Shown here one piece after another: positions 35,460 through 45,944 of a stretch of DNA of 64,000 nucleotides. The stretch comes from Notamacropus eugenii (taxonomy: Eukaryota > Chordata > Mammalia > Diprotodontia > Macropodidae): assembly GCF_028372415.1 (NCBI RefSeq), contig NC_092875.1, positions 355,872,233 through 355,936,232 of the forward strand, in the 5' to 3' direction. Made by a program: the position numbers and the translations under genes. The number at the start of each line of letters is the position of its first letter. The first letter of the stretch is position 1. Under the pieces are notes generated by a model. That model was not told the origin of the DNA. It did no database searches and saw only the letters and a program-made list of their open reading frames with translations.

Positions 35460-36260
35460 TTTTTTGGGGGGGGAGGGGGCGGTGCAGAGGTAGCGGCGGT
35501 GGATTAAATGCAATCAACATCCAAAGAAATGATTTGTTTTGGACGCCAGCGTTTTCAGTCCATTCCAGTGACCTGCACGATTCTGGCAGCCTTTTCCCTG
35601 AAGATGTCTCCAGGAACTCAGACGTTCAGGCTTTGTTGTTGCCGTGTTTTTATTTTCCTTTTCCTCAGGTCTGGCTCTCTGCCTCTTGCCCCCAACTCTA
35701 CGGTTTATGCTTTTTTCCAAGGTGCTTTAGCAGCGTGCTTTGAAGTGTGTTTCAAAGAACGGTTCTTGTTAGTCTCTTGCTTGGTAAAGGCTGCACTTGG
35801 AAGACGTGGCACGGGAGCCCTGGGAGGGCAGAAGTGGACGCGCCCCATCCTTCAAGTCCAGAACTGATCCTCCCTACTTCTCCAGCTCTTTTTGCATTAA
35901 GCAGGCAAGACACTTGACAGAATCATGAGTCCCTTAATAAATGATGCAGCTTTACTGAACTCCTCCGGTGAGGAGAACCTTTCGTGAAGCTAAGCTCACC
36001 CAACTGTAAATTACGCTCAAAGGAGAGCGCATACAATGAGGTTCTGTGAAGAAAAGAAAAAGATCCCCCTCTCCTTTTCTATCCATCCCCATTCTGGATC
36101 TCGTCTTTTTGTTTGTTTGTTTGTTCTGTATTTACCTAGAGGAGCTATCAACTATTTTCTCCCTCCCTCCCTAGGGCTCTCTGCCCCGCTCCCCTCAATC
36201 TTGTTGGTGGGGTGCTACACTCAAGTCTAACGATGATAAACTGTCCCAATGTCCTCTTGA
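35460..36260. other. Upstream shoulder of the CpG island
   Basis: Base composition shifts toward G/C here. There is a G-run cluster at 35466-35481 (8 G, A, 5 G, C, 2 G) and scattered CpGs. A 119-codon frame (35508-35867) has no recognisable motif. Upstream promoter elements for ADCY2 could lie here, but nothing proves it. Confidence 0.4.
36246..36250 (+). promoter_or_regulatory. CCAAT pentamer near the island edge
   Basis: CCAAT on the + strand at the 5' border of the CpG island. It could be a proximal promoter element if transcription starts about 60-100 bp downstream. A pentamer match alone is weak. Confidence 0.25.
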
Positions 36261-36515
36261 GGGTGAGAACTCCCCCCACCCTCCCACCCCCGCCGCCGCC
36301 TTTCCCCAACCAGTCCAGGGAAGCGTCTCCATAGAAGCACCTCTCCCTCCTGCTCCCTTCCCTCCTCCCCTTCATCTCTCTCCTACCCCACCTCCCCTCG
36401 CTGCCAGGCGCTGACCACACCCCTCGCCGGTTGTCCACCGTCCTCGGGACGGTCCGCTGCCAGTCTGTCGGTGCTGAGGTTTGGGGGCCAGAGGCCGGGA
36501 GCTGTCAGAGCGCCC

Positions 36516-36590
36516 ATGCGCGGAGTCAGCAGCCGCGGAGGCTGCGGGAGCGCGCAGGGGAAAGGCAGAAGGGCAGCTCCTCCAGTGTAA
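36516..36590 (+). promoter_or_regulatory. Upstream ORF 1 in the putative ADCY2 leader
   Basis: ATG 36516 (context cgcccATGcg) opens a 24-codon frame that ends at TAA 36588-36590, well before the main ATG. It matters only if the mRNA starts upstream of it. Confidence 0.4.
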
Positions 36591-36669
36591 CTCTGCTGCT
36601 GCCGCGGCGCGGGTGGTGGCAGGAGCGGCGGCGGCGACGGCAGCATCTCGCCGTCCCACAAGCAGCACC

Positions 36670-36750
36670 ATGCTCCTAGCTGCCCGGCCACTGACCAGAG
36701 TCGGAAGGTCCCTTGTCTCCCGCCCCCCTGGCCAGAACCTCCAGGGCTGA
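36670..36750 (+). promoter_or_regulatory. Upstream ORF 2 in the putative ADCY2 leader
   Basis: ATG 36670 in a favourable context (A at -3, agcaccATGc) opens a 26-codon frame (MLLAARPLTRVGRSLV...) that ends at TGA 36748-36750, 162 nt before the main ATG. The ADCY2 ATG itself has C at -3 and T at +4, a weak context, so this uORF could lower translation if it is transcribed. Confidence 0.5.
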
Positions 36751-36912
36751 GAGCTCATTCTCCCTGTCCACACCAGTTCTGAGAGGACTTCTCTCTTCTT
36801 TTTGGCTTTGGCATTTGAGCACCGGGCAGCCAAGTGGGAAGTGGGCTACAGAAAAAGGACTGAGGAAGCAGCTGCACAAGTCGGCGCCGGGTTCGGCCTG
36901 AGACTTGCACCG

Positions 36913-37158
36913 ATGTGGCAAGAAGCGATGAGAAGGCGCCGCTATCTGCTGGACAGGGCAGAGGCTGCCGCGGGTGGAGGCGACAGTGGCTCCGGGGCCG
37001 GAGCTGGTGGCTGTGGTGGCCGGCTGCACAAGTCCCGGGACTGGCTCTACGAGTCCTACTACTGTATGAGCCAGCAGCACCCACTCATCGTCTTCCTGTT
37101 GCTAATTATCATGGGCGCCTGCCTAGCCCTCCTCTCCGTCTTCTTTGCTTTGGGGCTG
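36913..37158 (+). CDS. ADCY2: ADCY2 exon 1 (coding part): adenylate cyclase type 2
   Basis: Encodes residues 1-82 of a membrane adenylyl cyclase that makes cAMP from ATP at the plasma membrane. ADCY2 is known to be stimulated by Gs-alpha and conditionally by G-beta-gamma. The product starts MWQEAMRRRRYL, has a Gly/Ala-rich stretch (residues about 17-37), then SRDWLYESYYCMSQQHPLIV and the first membrane span (about 57-81). This agrees with the human ADCY2 N-terminus as I remember it. The start is fixed by homology and is the first in-frame ATG after a non-ATG open stretch. The exon ends at GGGCTG|gtaagt, phase 0. The Gly/Ala stretch is about 12 residues longer than I recall in human. The catalytic cytosolic domains lie downstream of this window. 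Confidence 0.95.
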
Positions 37159-37489
37159 GTAAGTCCCTTTCCTGTATCCCCGCACTCCAGCACCCCAGAC
37201 CCTTACGGTCCTCTCTCCTCTTGGGTGCTATGGCTTTACCGTCCACTCCTTGCCTCTTACCCCTTCTGTAGAGTCAATCTCCTTAGACCAGACTGTCCCC
37301 GGTTGAAGCTTTTGCCTTTCAGTCTCGTCCTAGCTGAGTGTACATCTTTCCTTCTCTACTTAAATCCCCAGCCGTCCTCCCCTTCCTCTCTGGCTCCCTT
37401 TCTCTCTGCTCTCCTTGAATATTGGTCTCTCTTCCTGGCCCAGAGAAAGGCTTGTGGAAAGAAAAAAAGTTATCTTGGAAGGCATTAGA

Positions 37490-38950
37490 CGAAAATAAAG
37501 TTGCAGAGTTTTCAGGACGACAGGACTTGCTTGTTCTGGTGCTTCTTCTCAAACACCATATTCCCATTTTACCAAGTCAGACAGCTTTGAACTTCGTGTT
37601 AGAATGGGATCAAACTCAATTGACAAATTCTTTGGGCTTGCTTCACTAATTCATTGGCTCTTAGGCTTTCCATTGGAACAATCACTATTGTGGCATTTTG
37701 TTATGTAAAAACATGACTTGAAAATGACAAAAAAAAAAAACCTTAAGTAAAAAGGAATGATAAGATTTTAGTATGGAAAGAAAAGGAAAGGTTTTTTCTT
37801 AATTTGTAATGCGCAAATAATTGATAATGAACTAATATTCAAAATAAACCATTACACAAATTTCATGAGGGGAAAGTTCATCCTCTTTACTATTTGTTTA
37901 GTGAACTTTTTAAATGTGGCTTTCAGGACTATGAGGAATATAATGCCTCGAAAAAATGATGTCAATTACCAGTTTATATTTCCAAGCAAAAATCTATAGG
38001 TCTGTACACTTGATGAATAGAAAGGGCGAGTCTGTAGAGGGCAGTAAATTCCTGTCACTGGTTCTTTTTCTTATTTACAGTTCAAAGTTTTACTCCATAC
38101 AAGGATAAATACAGTATTTGTTCTAAGGCATTTATTGTTCTAAGACATATATTTGGTTACTCTATTATTTCTCTTTGTCTTTTTTCTTTCTCACTTTCTC
38201 TTTCTGTTTGCTTCTCTTCTTTCTCCTTCTGTCCCTTTTTGTGTGTCTGTTTTAGTCTTTGACCCTCCTCTTTGTTTCTGTTTGTGCTTCTCCGTTTTCT
38301 CTATCTCTTTCTGTCTCTTTCTATTCTAGGTGGTATTTTCTGAATTAACTCATGATGTTTGAAGCTCTGTCAAAGAAAAGGATACTTCTTATTTAGAAAG
38401 AAATGGGCCAACAAAGTGGTTGTTTACCTTTTATTTTTCTGTTAGGTGTAATTGAAAGCTTCCTTGGTGTTTGGAAATGTTTGGGTGTTTTTTGTTTTTT
38501 GTTTTTTTTTGAAACAGCTAGTGCTCCCTTTTTACTTATTGGTGATGCTGAACGTTTACCATTAGAGGGTTACTAGGTATTCCTTTGTGTTTGTTTGGTG
38601 AGGCAAGATAATCTATTTTATTGTCAAGATATGACACTTAGTTTCTTGGATAGGAGAAAGACAATATGACCATCAAAGCATAAGGGAGTGGATATTTTGG
38701 TATCAGTCCACACATGTGAGAACATAATAAAAAACTAAAAAAAAAAAAAAAAAAAAGACCCAACAGATCCCTACTGTCTATCTGCCTAGGGCAGTTCTTT
38801 CTGGTATTCATTCTCTAGGGTATTTTGGCCATGTTTTAAATATTTCTATTCATGGTACATTTATTTCTTTCACTGAGATATTCTTTAATCCCAGAATTAG
38901 AAAGGACCTCAAGTGGTGCTTCATTCTCTTCTTGAAAGACAGTCTTGAAA
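37490..38950. other. Intron 1, proximal unassigned sequence
   Basis: AT-rich. A pyrimidine-dominated tract at about 38165-38335 ends in 'tctattctag', which looks like an acceptor but has no open exon behind it. There is an A-run at 38737-38757. No gene or repeat family identified. Confidence 0.5.
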
Positions 38951-38958
38951 ACCAAGTA

Positions 38959-38960
<2 letters not shown>

Positions 38961-38998
<38 letters not shown>
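38961..38998. repeat. (TC)n microsatellite
   Basis: A TC dinucleotide run in intron 1. Confidence 0.95.
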
Positions 38999-39001
<3 letters not shown>

Positions 39002-39371
39002 CTCTCCTCCTCCATGTGTGTGGTACATGTTTTACTGCCTCTAAGGGAGGAAAATCCATAACTTCCCTTACTAGCTCAACACATTAAATAGCCCTCACCT
39101 TCAGGAAGTTCCTGCTTAAATCCATTTCTAAATCCATAATGCTCATTTGTTTCCTTGTAAGTGGGAATGGAGATCAGGTGACCATCTATTTATAGCATAC
39201 ATGTTTAAATGTAAGTATGCAGTTGGGACTCCTTTTAATCTTGATCTTTTTCTAAATAAATATTATAATTATTTTAACATTTTATCATGGAAACTGATAA
39301 AAGGTTAATCAACTTTTTGCGTGGAAAAGCCAATCCAAGTTATTTCTTTAACTTCATTGCACTTGATTTGT

Positions 39372-39555
39372 GGACTGGATCACAGCACTAGAGCTGGGAG
39401 GAAATCACAGAGGGCATCTAGTTCAAAGCATTTGTCTTATAGAGGAGAAAAAGGAGGCCAGGTAACTTACTTAAAGTCATACAAGCCAAAGATAGGATTT
39501 AAATCCTGGTCCCTTCATGCCAGAGTGAGATGTGCTTTCCATTGTATCACAAGGC
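39372..39555 (-). mobile_element. MIR/CORE-related SINE, antisense
   Basis: 'ctagagctgggaggaaatca', 'aggtaacttacttaaagtca' and 'ggatttaaatcctggtccct' are antisense CORE-SINE landmarks. Confidence 0.65.
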
Positions 39556-39559
39556 AAAA

Positions 39560-42500
39560 TAATTTCTATATATCATGTTTTGTTTAACTATTATACACTT
39601 TTAAAAAATATTAGTGATAGCTTTGACAATTATTCTTTATTTAAAACCACTCATTTCTAACTTCTCATTTTTAATGCTTTCTGTTGCCTCTCCCTTTAGA
39701 ATATTTGTAAAGAAACCTCAGAGCCAACGATGAGTAAAATCAAACATGGCAATACCAGCCTATTTCTTTATGGTCTGGTTCCTTTCTATGCCAATCATCA
39801 TACCAATCCACCTTAGCGATCTCCTTTGTTGCAAGAACATAAGATTAAATCTACTTTGACAAATATAATTGCTCTATTTGACTACTGAAAGCAGAATCCT
39901 GAGTGAATTTTCTAACTGGATAATCAGATCAGAGAGAAACAACTCTTAAGTGCATTATTTTCTTATGCTAGACTCTTGGAAGGTGCTAAGACACTTATGG
40001 GAATTCTGTTACCTTGTGATTTTTTGTTGTTGTTAAGACGTCATATTAAACCTTATTATAACTCAAAGTCAGATGAAGTCTAGTTGGGGAGCTTCACAAG
40101 AAGAGGCAGTTTCATTTGAAGTTGTAGTGCTTTCATGGGCCTAGGATGATTTCTTTGTAAAACTGAAGCAAAGTTTGTCTTTGGAGACTTCCATCTCAGG
40201 ATATTGAAATATTTCCTTTGGGATATTGCCCAGATTTCCACCTTAAAGCACTTTACTAGAATAGCTTGGCTGTGATGTAATTCAGGAGCTAAGATCTATT
40301 TTTTGCTGCCTGAAATCTTGGACTGTTTCCTTATTTTCCCCTGAATGTGTCTGATTTAGATTAACAGACTTTCATCAGGTCTTAGTAGTAGAAAAAGTCT
40401 GGCCAATTCCTTAATAAACAACTATAGTTTCATAGAATATTTGATTTAAAGCAGTCATTCTAGAATGTTTCTAGCACATAACTTTTGTCTGTGTGCACGC
40501 CTTTGCTTGTGATGCAAAATGAAATAAGTAATGAAAGAGACTATAACTTCATTTTAATTTAGCATTGTTTTAATTTTGCAGAATTCCAAAAGTATTTCAC
40601 TTCATTTCAATAATCATCCCAATTTCTGATTCATAAATAATTTGGTTAAGACAATTTTCAAGTAATTATAGGTAAAATTTGCAAATAAATCTGAAGTGTA
40701 AACCACAAATCTTAATTATAATTTTTCTTGTTCCTTAAAATTAATTTGACTATTAGGATAATCTTTATTTGTTTAAAACTGTCTGAAAGTTTAAAATAAT
40801 GTAAACAGAACTCATAGTTTATTCTGAATATTCAAATTAATAGACAATTTGCTCTTTACAAATGTCAATGCATTAATGCAATGAGATTGAATCTTAAGTT
40901 TTTTTCTCCATCTCCTCCTCATTCTCCTTTTTCTTACTTTTTTAAAACTTACTTTTACTTGCAGGAATGTGAATGATTTTCCACAAAACTAAAATCCTTA
41001 TTTCCACATGTACATATTCATATCTTTTCTACACAGATTCAGGTTTGGAATAAAACCTTGACATGCTCTTTTGATAAAAAGATAAAATACCAACTGGACA
41101 CACTTAGACTTGCTTTCAGACAAATACATTATACTAAGAGTCAGTTTATGTTCCAAATAGAGATTAGAAATATAATTTTCATGTTGACAAGATACATTTT
41201 AAACTATACTTTTTTAACACTTAAATGTTTTCTATTGCATTTCTTTTCTAAAAACCTAGAAAATAATTTATGTTTTCAGTAAATATAGGGTTGATGGAGT
41301 TTTCAAAAAGTCATTGGGTCTAGGCATAATAGAAAAATAATGAGAATACTAAGAAGTAAACTCCAAGTAATTTGGTAATCTGCCTCACCTCCACCTTAGA
41401 TATTATTCCATCTTTCAAATCAATTTCTTTCTCTCCTTTTTCTCTCACATATATAGAAGATTTGGATGCAAGATAAGGTCTATCTTCTTCCTTTACAACT
41501 GCTAGATGGGATAATAATTAAATATTCACATTTGCTTTTAATATTTCATTACTAAGATGTCTCACTTTAGGGTTGTTTTTTTTTAATAGAATTAATTTGT
41601 TTTGCTTTGTTTTTTTTTAATATGAAGATTGAAACCTTATTGAAAGTATCAGTAGCTCCCAATAATAAAATTCTCTAAAAAACTATGATGTTCTTTCCGT
41701 AACAATCAGATGGATTTTCTTCCAGGTGAGTTATTGCGAGAATGAGGAAATAGAATTTTTTTTCCCAGACTCAAAGTGGGAGAGAAAAGGGAAAGACAGA
41801 GGGAGAGATGGGGGTACCATGCACAAAAATCCCTTATTGAAAAGAGTTCTATGTACAGTTACTCTTCCCTTGCTATTGTTGAGATATGAAGGCACAGGTG
41901 CATGTTCTGAGAAGTTCCACTGGGCGTGGGTAAGGGATAGGATTATGATTGTTACAGATACTTTTGTGATGCACTTTATCCAATTTTTGGAAAAAAACAG
42001 ATGTGCTATTGGTTCCAACTGTGTCTCATCCATTCTCTTGCCTGAATACTTCAACTATCCTTTTTCATCTAATTGAATACTCCTTCCCTTGACACAATTT
42101 ATAACCCTATTGTATCTCAAGACATAATCATGAGTGACTGTGGCTGAAAAAAGAAATGTTATTTTCCAGCTAGCTAATTGTCTGGCCAGGCCAGTCCTTG
42201 GATAACAGTTAAATACAGGTTTCCATAAGCTAGCTGGACCTGCTTAGAATTTCTTGGTATAGGTATTGATGGTATCCTCATATGTTCTACACATTGAGAA
42301 ATGAAAGCTGAAATTTCTATAGATTGTTGCTTCTTAAAGAGTTAGGAGAATTGGACAGAACCACTTTGTGGTTTAAAAAATCTTGTTTTAATTAGTTTTA
42401 GAAATACTTTTGTTATACACTATTGGGGCATAAATAGGTTTATAATTGTTTACATTAATTCCATGCCTTCCTCATCTATTTTTTTTAAATTTCTGGATTG

Positions 42501-42590
42501 GACTTTTGTTTACATTAAAAATATACCTCAAAGCTTATCGTTGCACTTGTTCAGTTCATTCTTCCATTTTGTATATGTGTGAGGGGGTTT
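39560..42590. other. Intron 1, unassigned sequence
   Basis: About 3 kb of AT-rich DNA with frames up to 116 codons on both strands at 41726-42076. These lack any domain or splice context. No repeat family recognised. Confidence 0.45.
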
Positions 42591-42592
42591 TG

Positions 42593-42616
42593 TGTGTGTG
42601 TGTGTGTGTGTGTGTT
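42593..42616. repeat. (TG)n microsatellite
   Basis: A TG dinucleotide run. Confidence 0.9.
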
Positions 42617-43129
42617 TTCAAAAATATGGTAAATATTTTCCAAAGTCATTATAGCAATTATCAACGTACCTTTGTGTTTTAGAAGGAGTATCTTCCACAC
42701 CGTGTATATTCCAGTAAGATCTCCAAATAGGCTCTAAGTACAACCCAGTAATTCTCTCTAATTTAATACAACATTCACCTTATAACAATATTAAGTTAAC
42801 AGTACCACAGGGGAAAATGTACCCCATTTTACTTTTAACATGACTGTGTCCATGACATTGATGTGACTTCATCAATAATTAGCAGTGACAAGAAATCCAA
42901 GGGTATAAGTTAGCATGTTTTCCATTCTATAATGAAACTATTCATTAGAAAGGGAAATTCACTGTAAGGTGGGTCTGTGTGGTGGGTCCACATCAAAGGA
43001 GATTCAATTACTGAAGTGCCAAAATAGCATCGTGTAATTACCCTAAGTATTTCAAGGGCAATGACCAATTATCTATATCTATATCTATTATTTATCTTTA
43101 TAACTTCTAATTACCGTCTAATACATTTA

Positions 43130-43301
43130 GAACCTCAGAGGATTTTAGAGGTCATCTTATCAAACTCATTAATTTTATGTCAGGAAACTGAAGTCCAGAG
43201 AATTTAGGCAACTTCCCCAGGATCACAGATAGAAAGAGGGCAGAGTTTAGATTTGAACATAAGTCCACTGACTCTAAACATTGTATTTTTTCCAGTGCAT
43301 C
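43130..43301 (-). mobile_element. MIR/CORE-related SINE, antisense
   Basis: 'gaacctcagaggattttaga', 'caggaaactgaagtccagag' and 'agatttgaacataagtccac' follow the antisense CORE-SINE order. Confidence 0.65.
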
Positions 43302-43380
43302 TTTTCATATGACACATTTTAACTGCAACTAGGCTAGTATGACTGAGGCTTTGTCCAGGGGTGCTGAAATTTTGGGGGTA

Positions 43381-43595
43381 TGTACGTATGTATATACACA
43401 CACACACACACACATATATATGTACACATAGGTATGTATACCTACATACGTATATGTCTATGTCAGCTATGAGGTATATTTTTAATGTAAACAACACACA
43501 TCCTGTGTGTATGTGTATATACATATATGTGTGTGTGTCTGTGTGCATGTATATATATGCATACATATATACATATATATGTACAAATATATATT
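43381..43595. repeat. Mixed TA/CA/TG purine-pyrimidine alternating tract
   Basis: Two alternating tracts (43381-43470 and 43502-43595) of TATACACA and TGTGTATA units, separated by 'tgtcagctatgaggtatatt'. All strongly alternating, so Z-DNA-prone. The overlapping 86 and 120 codon frames are artefacts. Confidence 0.85.
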
Positions 43596-43619
43596 CAGTA
43601 GAAACAACTGAGCTCAGTT

Positions 43620-44335
43620 AACAAGAATAATTACTTTAAAATGGTCTTTCTGATCCTGGAAGTTGTTTTCAATTAAGTTCCTCAACAAACTGGACCTTCT
43701 CTAGAGCAGTAAACCAAGTGAGCTTTTCCTGTAAGTGATATTGCAGGTTCTTCTGGGATATCTGTTTTCTCTCCAAGTCACCATACTCCAATGCATGCCC
43801 ATTTTTTCATGGTGTCTTAAGTTCTGAAATCTGATGTCCGTCTGTTATCCCATTCACTTAATCAGTATTCTTCTCTGTTTACCCTTTGGACCAGAAGCAC
43901 TAGATATTGCAGTGCCCATAATTATATTCTGGCTGAAATTATTTGAATTGTTTTATGCGTTCTTCTTGCTTCTTGCCTAGAATATAAGTATCCTTGAGAG
44001 CAAATGTTCCATCTAATATTCTCTCATATCTTCAGTAACAAATAGCCCAGTTTCAGAAACATGGTAGATAATCATCCAATGATGATGAATTGATTGTGAG
44101 ATATGTTTTCTTAAATTCCTAGCACCAATCAATTTTACTGGAGAAGAGGTTATTCATAAAGCTGCATACTACTGTGATTTGGGCTACAAAATGATAGTTA
44201 TATGACTAATTTTAGAGTGTAGAGAATGGTAAATAGAGTTGTTTTACTGTTTGTGTGATAAGCATTTATGATTTTCTTGGAATAAGCAACTAATTACTGG
44301 TGAAGAAACCCTCTCCTCCAATGCAGTTAACTATC
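43620..44335. other. Intron 1, unassigned sequence
   Basis: No gene or repeat recognised. Confidence 0.4.
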
Positions 44336-44339
44336 CTGC

Positions 44340-44485
44340 AACTTATAGTCTTAAATTGATGCCTAGGCCCCTGGAATTTAAAAGACTTTTCTGGTCACAC
44401 TGCCGGTATGAGTAGGAAGTAGGATTTGAACCCAGCTTTTCTGGACTCCAAGATTTCATTGTGTATTCCATGTTGTCCCTCTGGT
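44340..44485 (-). mobile_element. SINE fragment, antisense
   Basis: 'taggatttgaacccagcttt' followed by 'ctggactccaagatttcatt' is the antisense tRNA-like head of a MIR/CORE SINE. Confidence 0.6.
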
Positions 44486-44859
44486 CTAGACCAATTGTAG
44501 CTGTTTAATAAAACAAACCTTCAGTTTTCCAGTGAAACAAGATCATCCTGAGTGTCAAAAATATTTTTAATTTCACCAATGTGAGGACTTGCTCCCTCCA
44601 GTGTGACACATTACAATCCCTCCACGTCTTAGAAAGGTGGTTTCACGAGTTTCTGAGGCCAAAAAAATCACCTTTTAATGACTGGCCTCTTGATGATAAA
44701 TAGTTTTGTTTACTCTGCCAAGTCAGGTTTAACAGGTATAAAGTCATTCTCATGCAAAAAGCTCAGAACCTATCAGAATTCACTAACAGTGTTTAAAAAC
44801 CCAGAATAACAAACCAGCACACTATAATAAAGTATAGTGTTTTAATGGAGACAAGAAAA

Positions 44860-45065
44860 GTAAATAAACGCTTATTAAACACCTACTGTTTGTCAGATAC
44901 TCTGCTAAGTACCTTATACATATTATCTCATTTGATTTTCACAGCAGCTCTGGGAGTTAGGTGCTGTTTTTTTCTGCTTTTGACATTTGAGAGAACTGAG
45001 GCAGATACATGCTAAATAATTTCTACAGTATCACGTAGGTAGTGTCTAAGCCAAATCTGAACTGA
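44860..45065 (-). mobile_element. MIR/CORE SINE, antisense
   Basis: 'gcttattaaacacctactgt', 'attatctcatttgattttca', 'ggagttaggtgctg' and 'gagagaactgaggcagatac' appear in the expected antisense order. Confidence 0.75.
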
Positions 45066-45149
45066 TGTCAGATTGAAGATGTTAGGAGATGACTGAAATT
45101 GAGAAGACATGCATTGTTTTTCAATTCTCCCCATCCAAACCTCTTCCAA

Positions 45150-45940
45150 AACTGTTAACAAGAAATAAAATTAATTGACTGGGGCTTGTCTCTTCTGGGG
45201 AGGAATATTGTATATCATTTTGATGTGGTACTTGGGTGCATGTGCTTGGGCCCCAATTCTAAAATCACTCACATTTCTTGCTAGCCTCAAAGTGCTTTTC
45301 TTGATATGGTAGCCAACTGCACCCGTAGAACTTATTAGTCTGAACCAGCTGTGTATTGGCTAAAAGGGCTGTGTACTGGGTGATAATGACATTTACTACT
45401 CACTGATCAATCATGTGTGTAATAGACTTAGACATGCCTATACTCCTTTACATTTGTCTTGTCTAACAAGCCATTGATGAGAGCAGCCTGGTATTCCTTA
45501 GTCAGTCTTGACCACTAGTTGACTTATTGATGTTTCAGGCCTAAAACCACACCTCCATATAGCACTACTTCCTTGGGCTATTTTCCAATGAACTCTGAGT
45601 AAAATACACAGTAGATACTAAAAGTATTTGTTCCTTTAAGAACTAAACACTGCTTAACTACTCCCTAACCTAATCCCATATTAGTTAGCATATTTGGTAC
45701 ATGTTTTACTATAGAATATCCTGTATTAGTTAGCATATTTGGTACATGTTTTACTATAGAATATCCTGTATAAAGTTTACTTCTACCCCATTCAAATCAC
45801 AGGTTCCCTAAGAACTCTTTCCTGCTGAAAAGTGTAATAAATCTTTACCTTGACCTCAAGAATGCTTGAGTCCAAGAATTCATTCCAGGTGACCTGCCCC
45901 TGTACTCTGGTCTTTGTGAGGGTCTCAACCCCTCTTCTAG
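45150..45940 (+). mobile_element. Probable retroviral LTR (solo), boundaries unresolved
   Basis: The block carries, in the order of an LTR: a possible U3, a perfect 45-bp tandem duplication (45679-45768), a TATA-like 'tataaag' directly after the second unit (45768-45774), and an AATAAA signal (about 45835-45840). A C/T-rich segment then runs to 'gagggtctca'. Spacing of about 65 bp between TATA and AATAAA fits a short R region. Duplicated units upstream of TATA are typical of gammaretroviral-type enhancers. I could not find matching TG/CA ends or a target duplication, so the limits are estimates. No gag, pol or env sequence follows. Confidence 0.5.
45679..45768. repeat. Perfect 45-bp tandem duplication
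   Basis: 45679-45723 and 45724-45768 are identical over 45 bp, starting tattagttagcatatttggt. Perfect identity suggests that the duplication is either recent or was young when the element inserted. Confidence 0.95.
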
Positions 45941-45944
45941 CCCT

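Larger units (their letters stand above)
36270..37160 (+). promoter_or_regulatory. ADCY2: CpG island and promoter/leader of ADCY2
   Basis: The only dense cluster of CpG dinucleotides in the 64-kb window (for example 'cccccgccgccgcc' at 36289 and 'cggcggcggcgacggcagc' at 36626). It covers the presumptive transcription start, 5' leader and first coding exon. No TATA box is evident, which is common for CpG-island promoters. The start site cannot be fixed from sequence; anywhere in about 36280-36850 is possible. Confidence 0.8.

Noticed and set aside
35508-35867. 119-codon frame upstream of the island as a gene
   Set aside because: No domain, no similarity I recognise, no clear promoter or splice sites. 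Chance length in GC-richer DNA.
36372-36833. 153-codon minus-strand frame over the CpG island
   Set aside because: Low-complexity Ala/Arg/Pro reading of GC-rich DNA. No homology recognised and no splice or start context. A shadow of the ADCY2 leader.
36802-37488. 228-codon + frame as a separate protein
   Set aside because: It is the ADCY2 exon 1 frame extended upstream through a non-ATG codon and downstream past the GT splice donor into intron 1.
41726-42076. 116-codon + and 107-codon - frames in intron 1 as a nested gene
   Set aside because: Both strands open over the same short stretch, with no recognisable motif. Typical of random openness.
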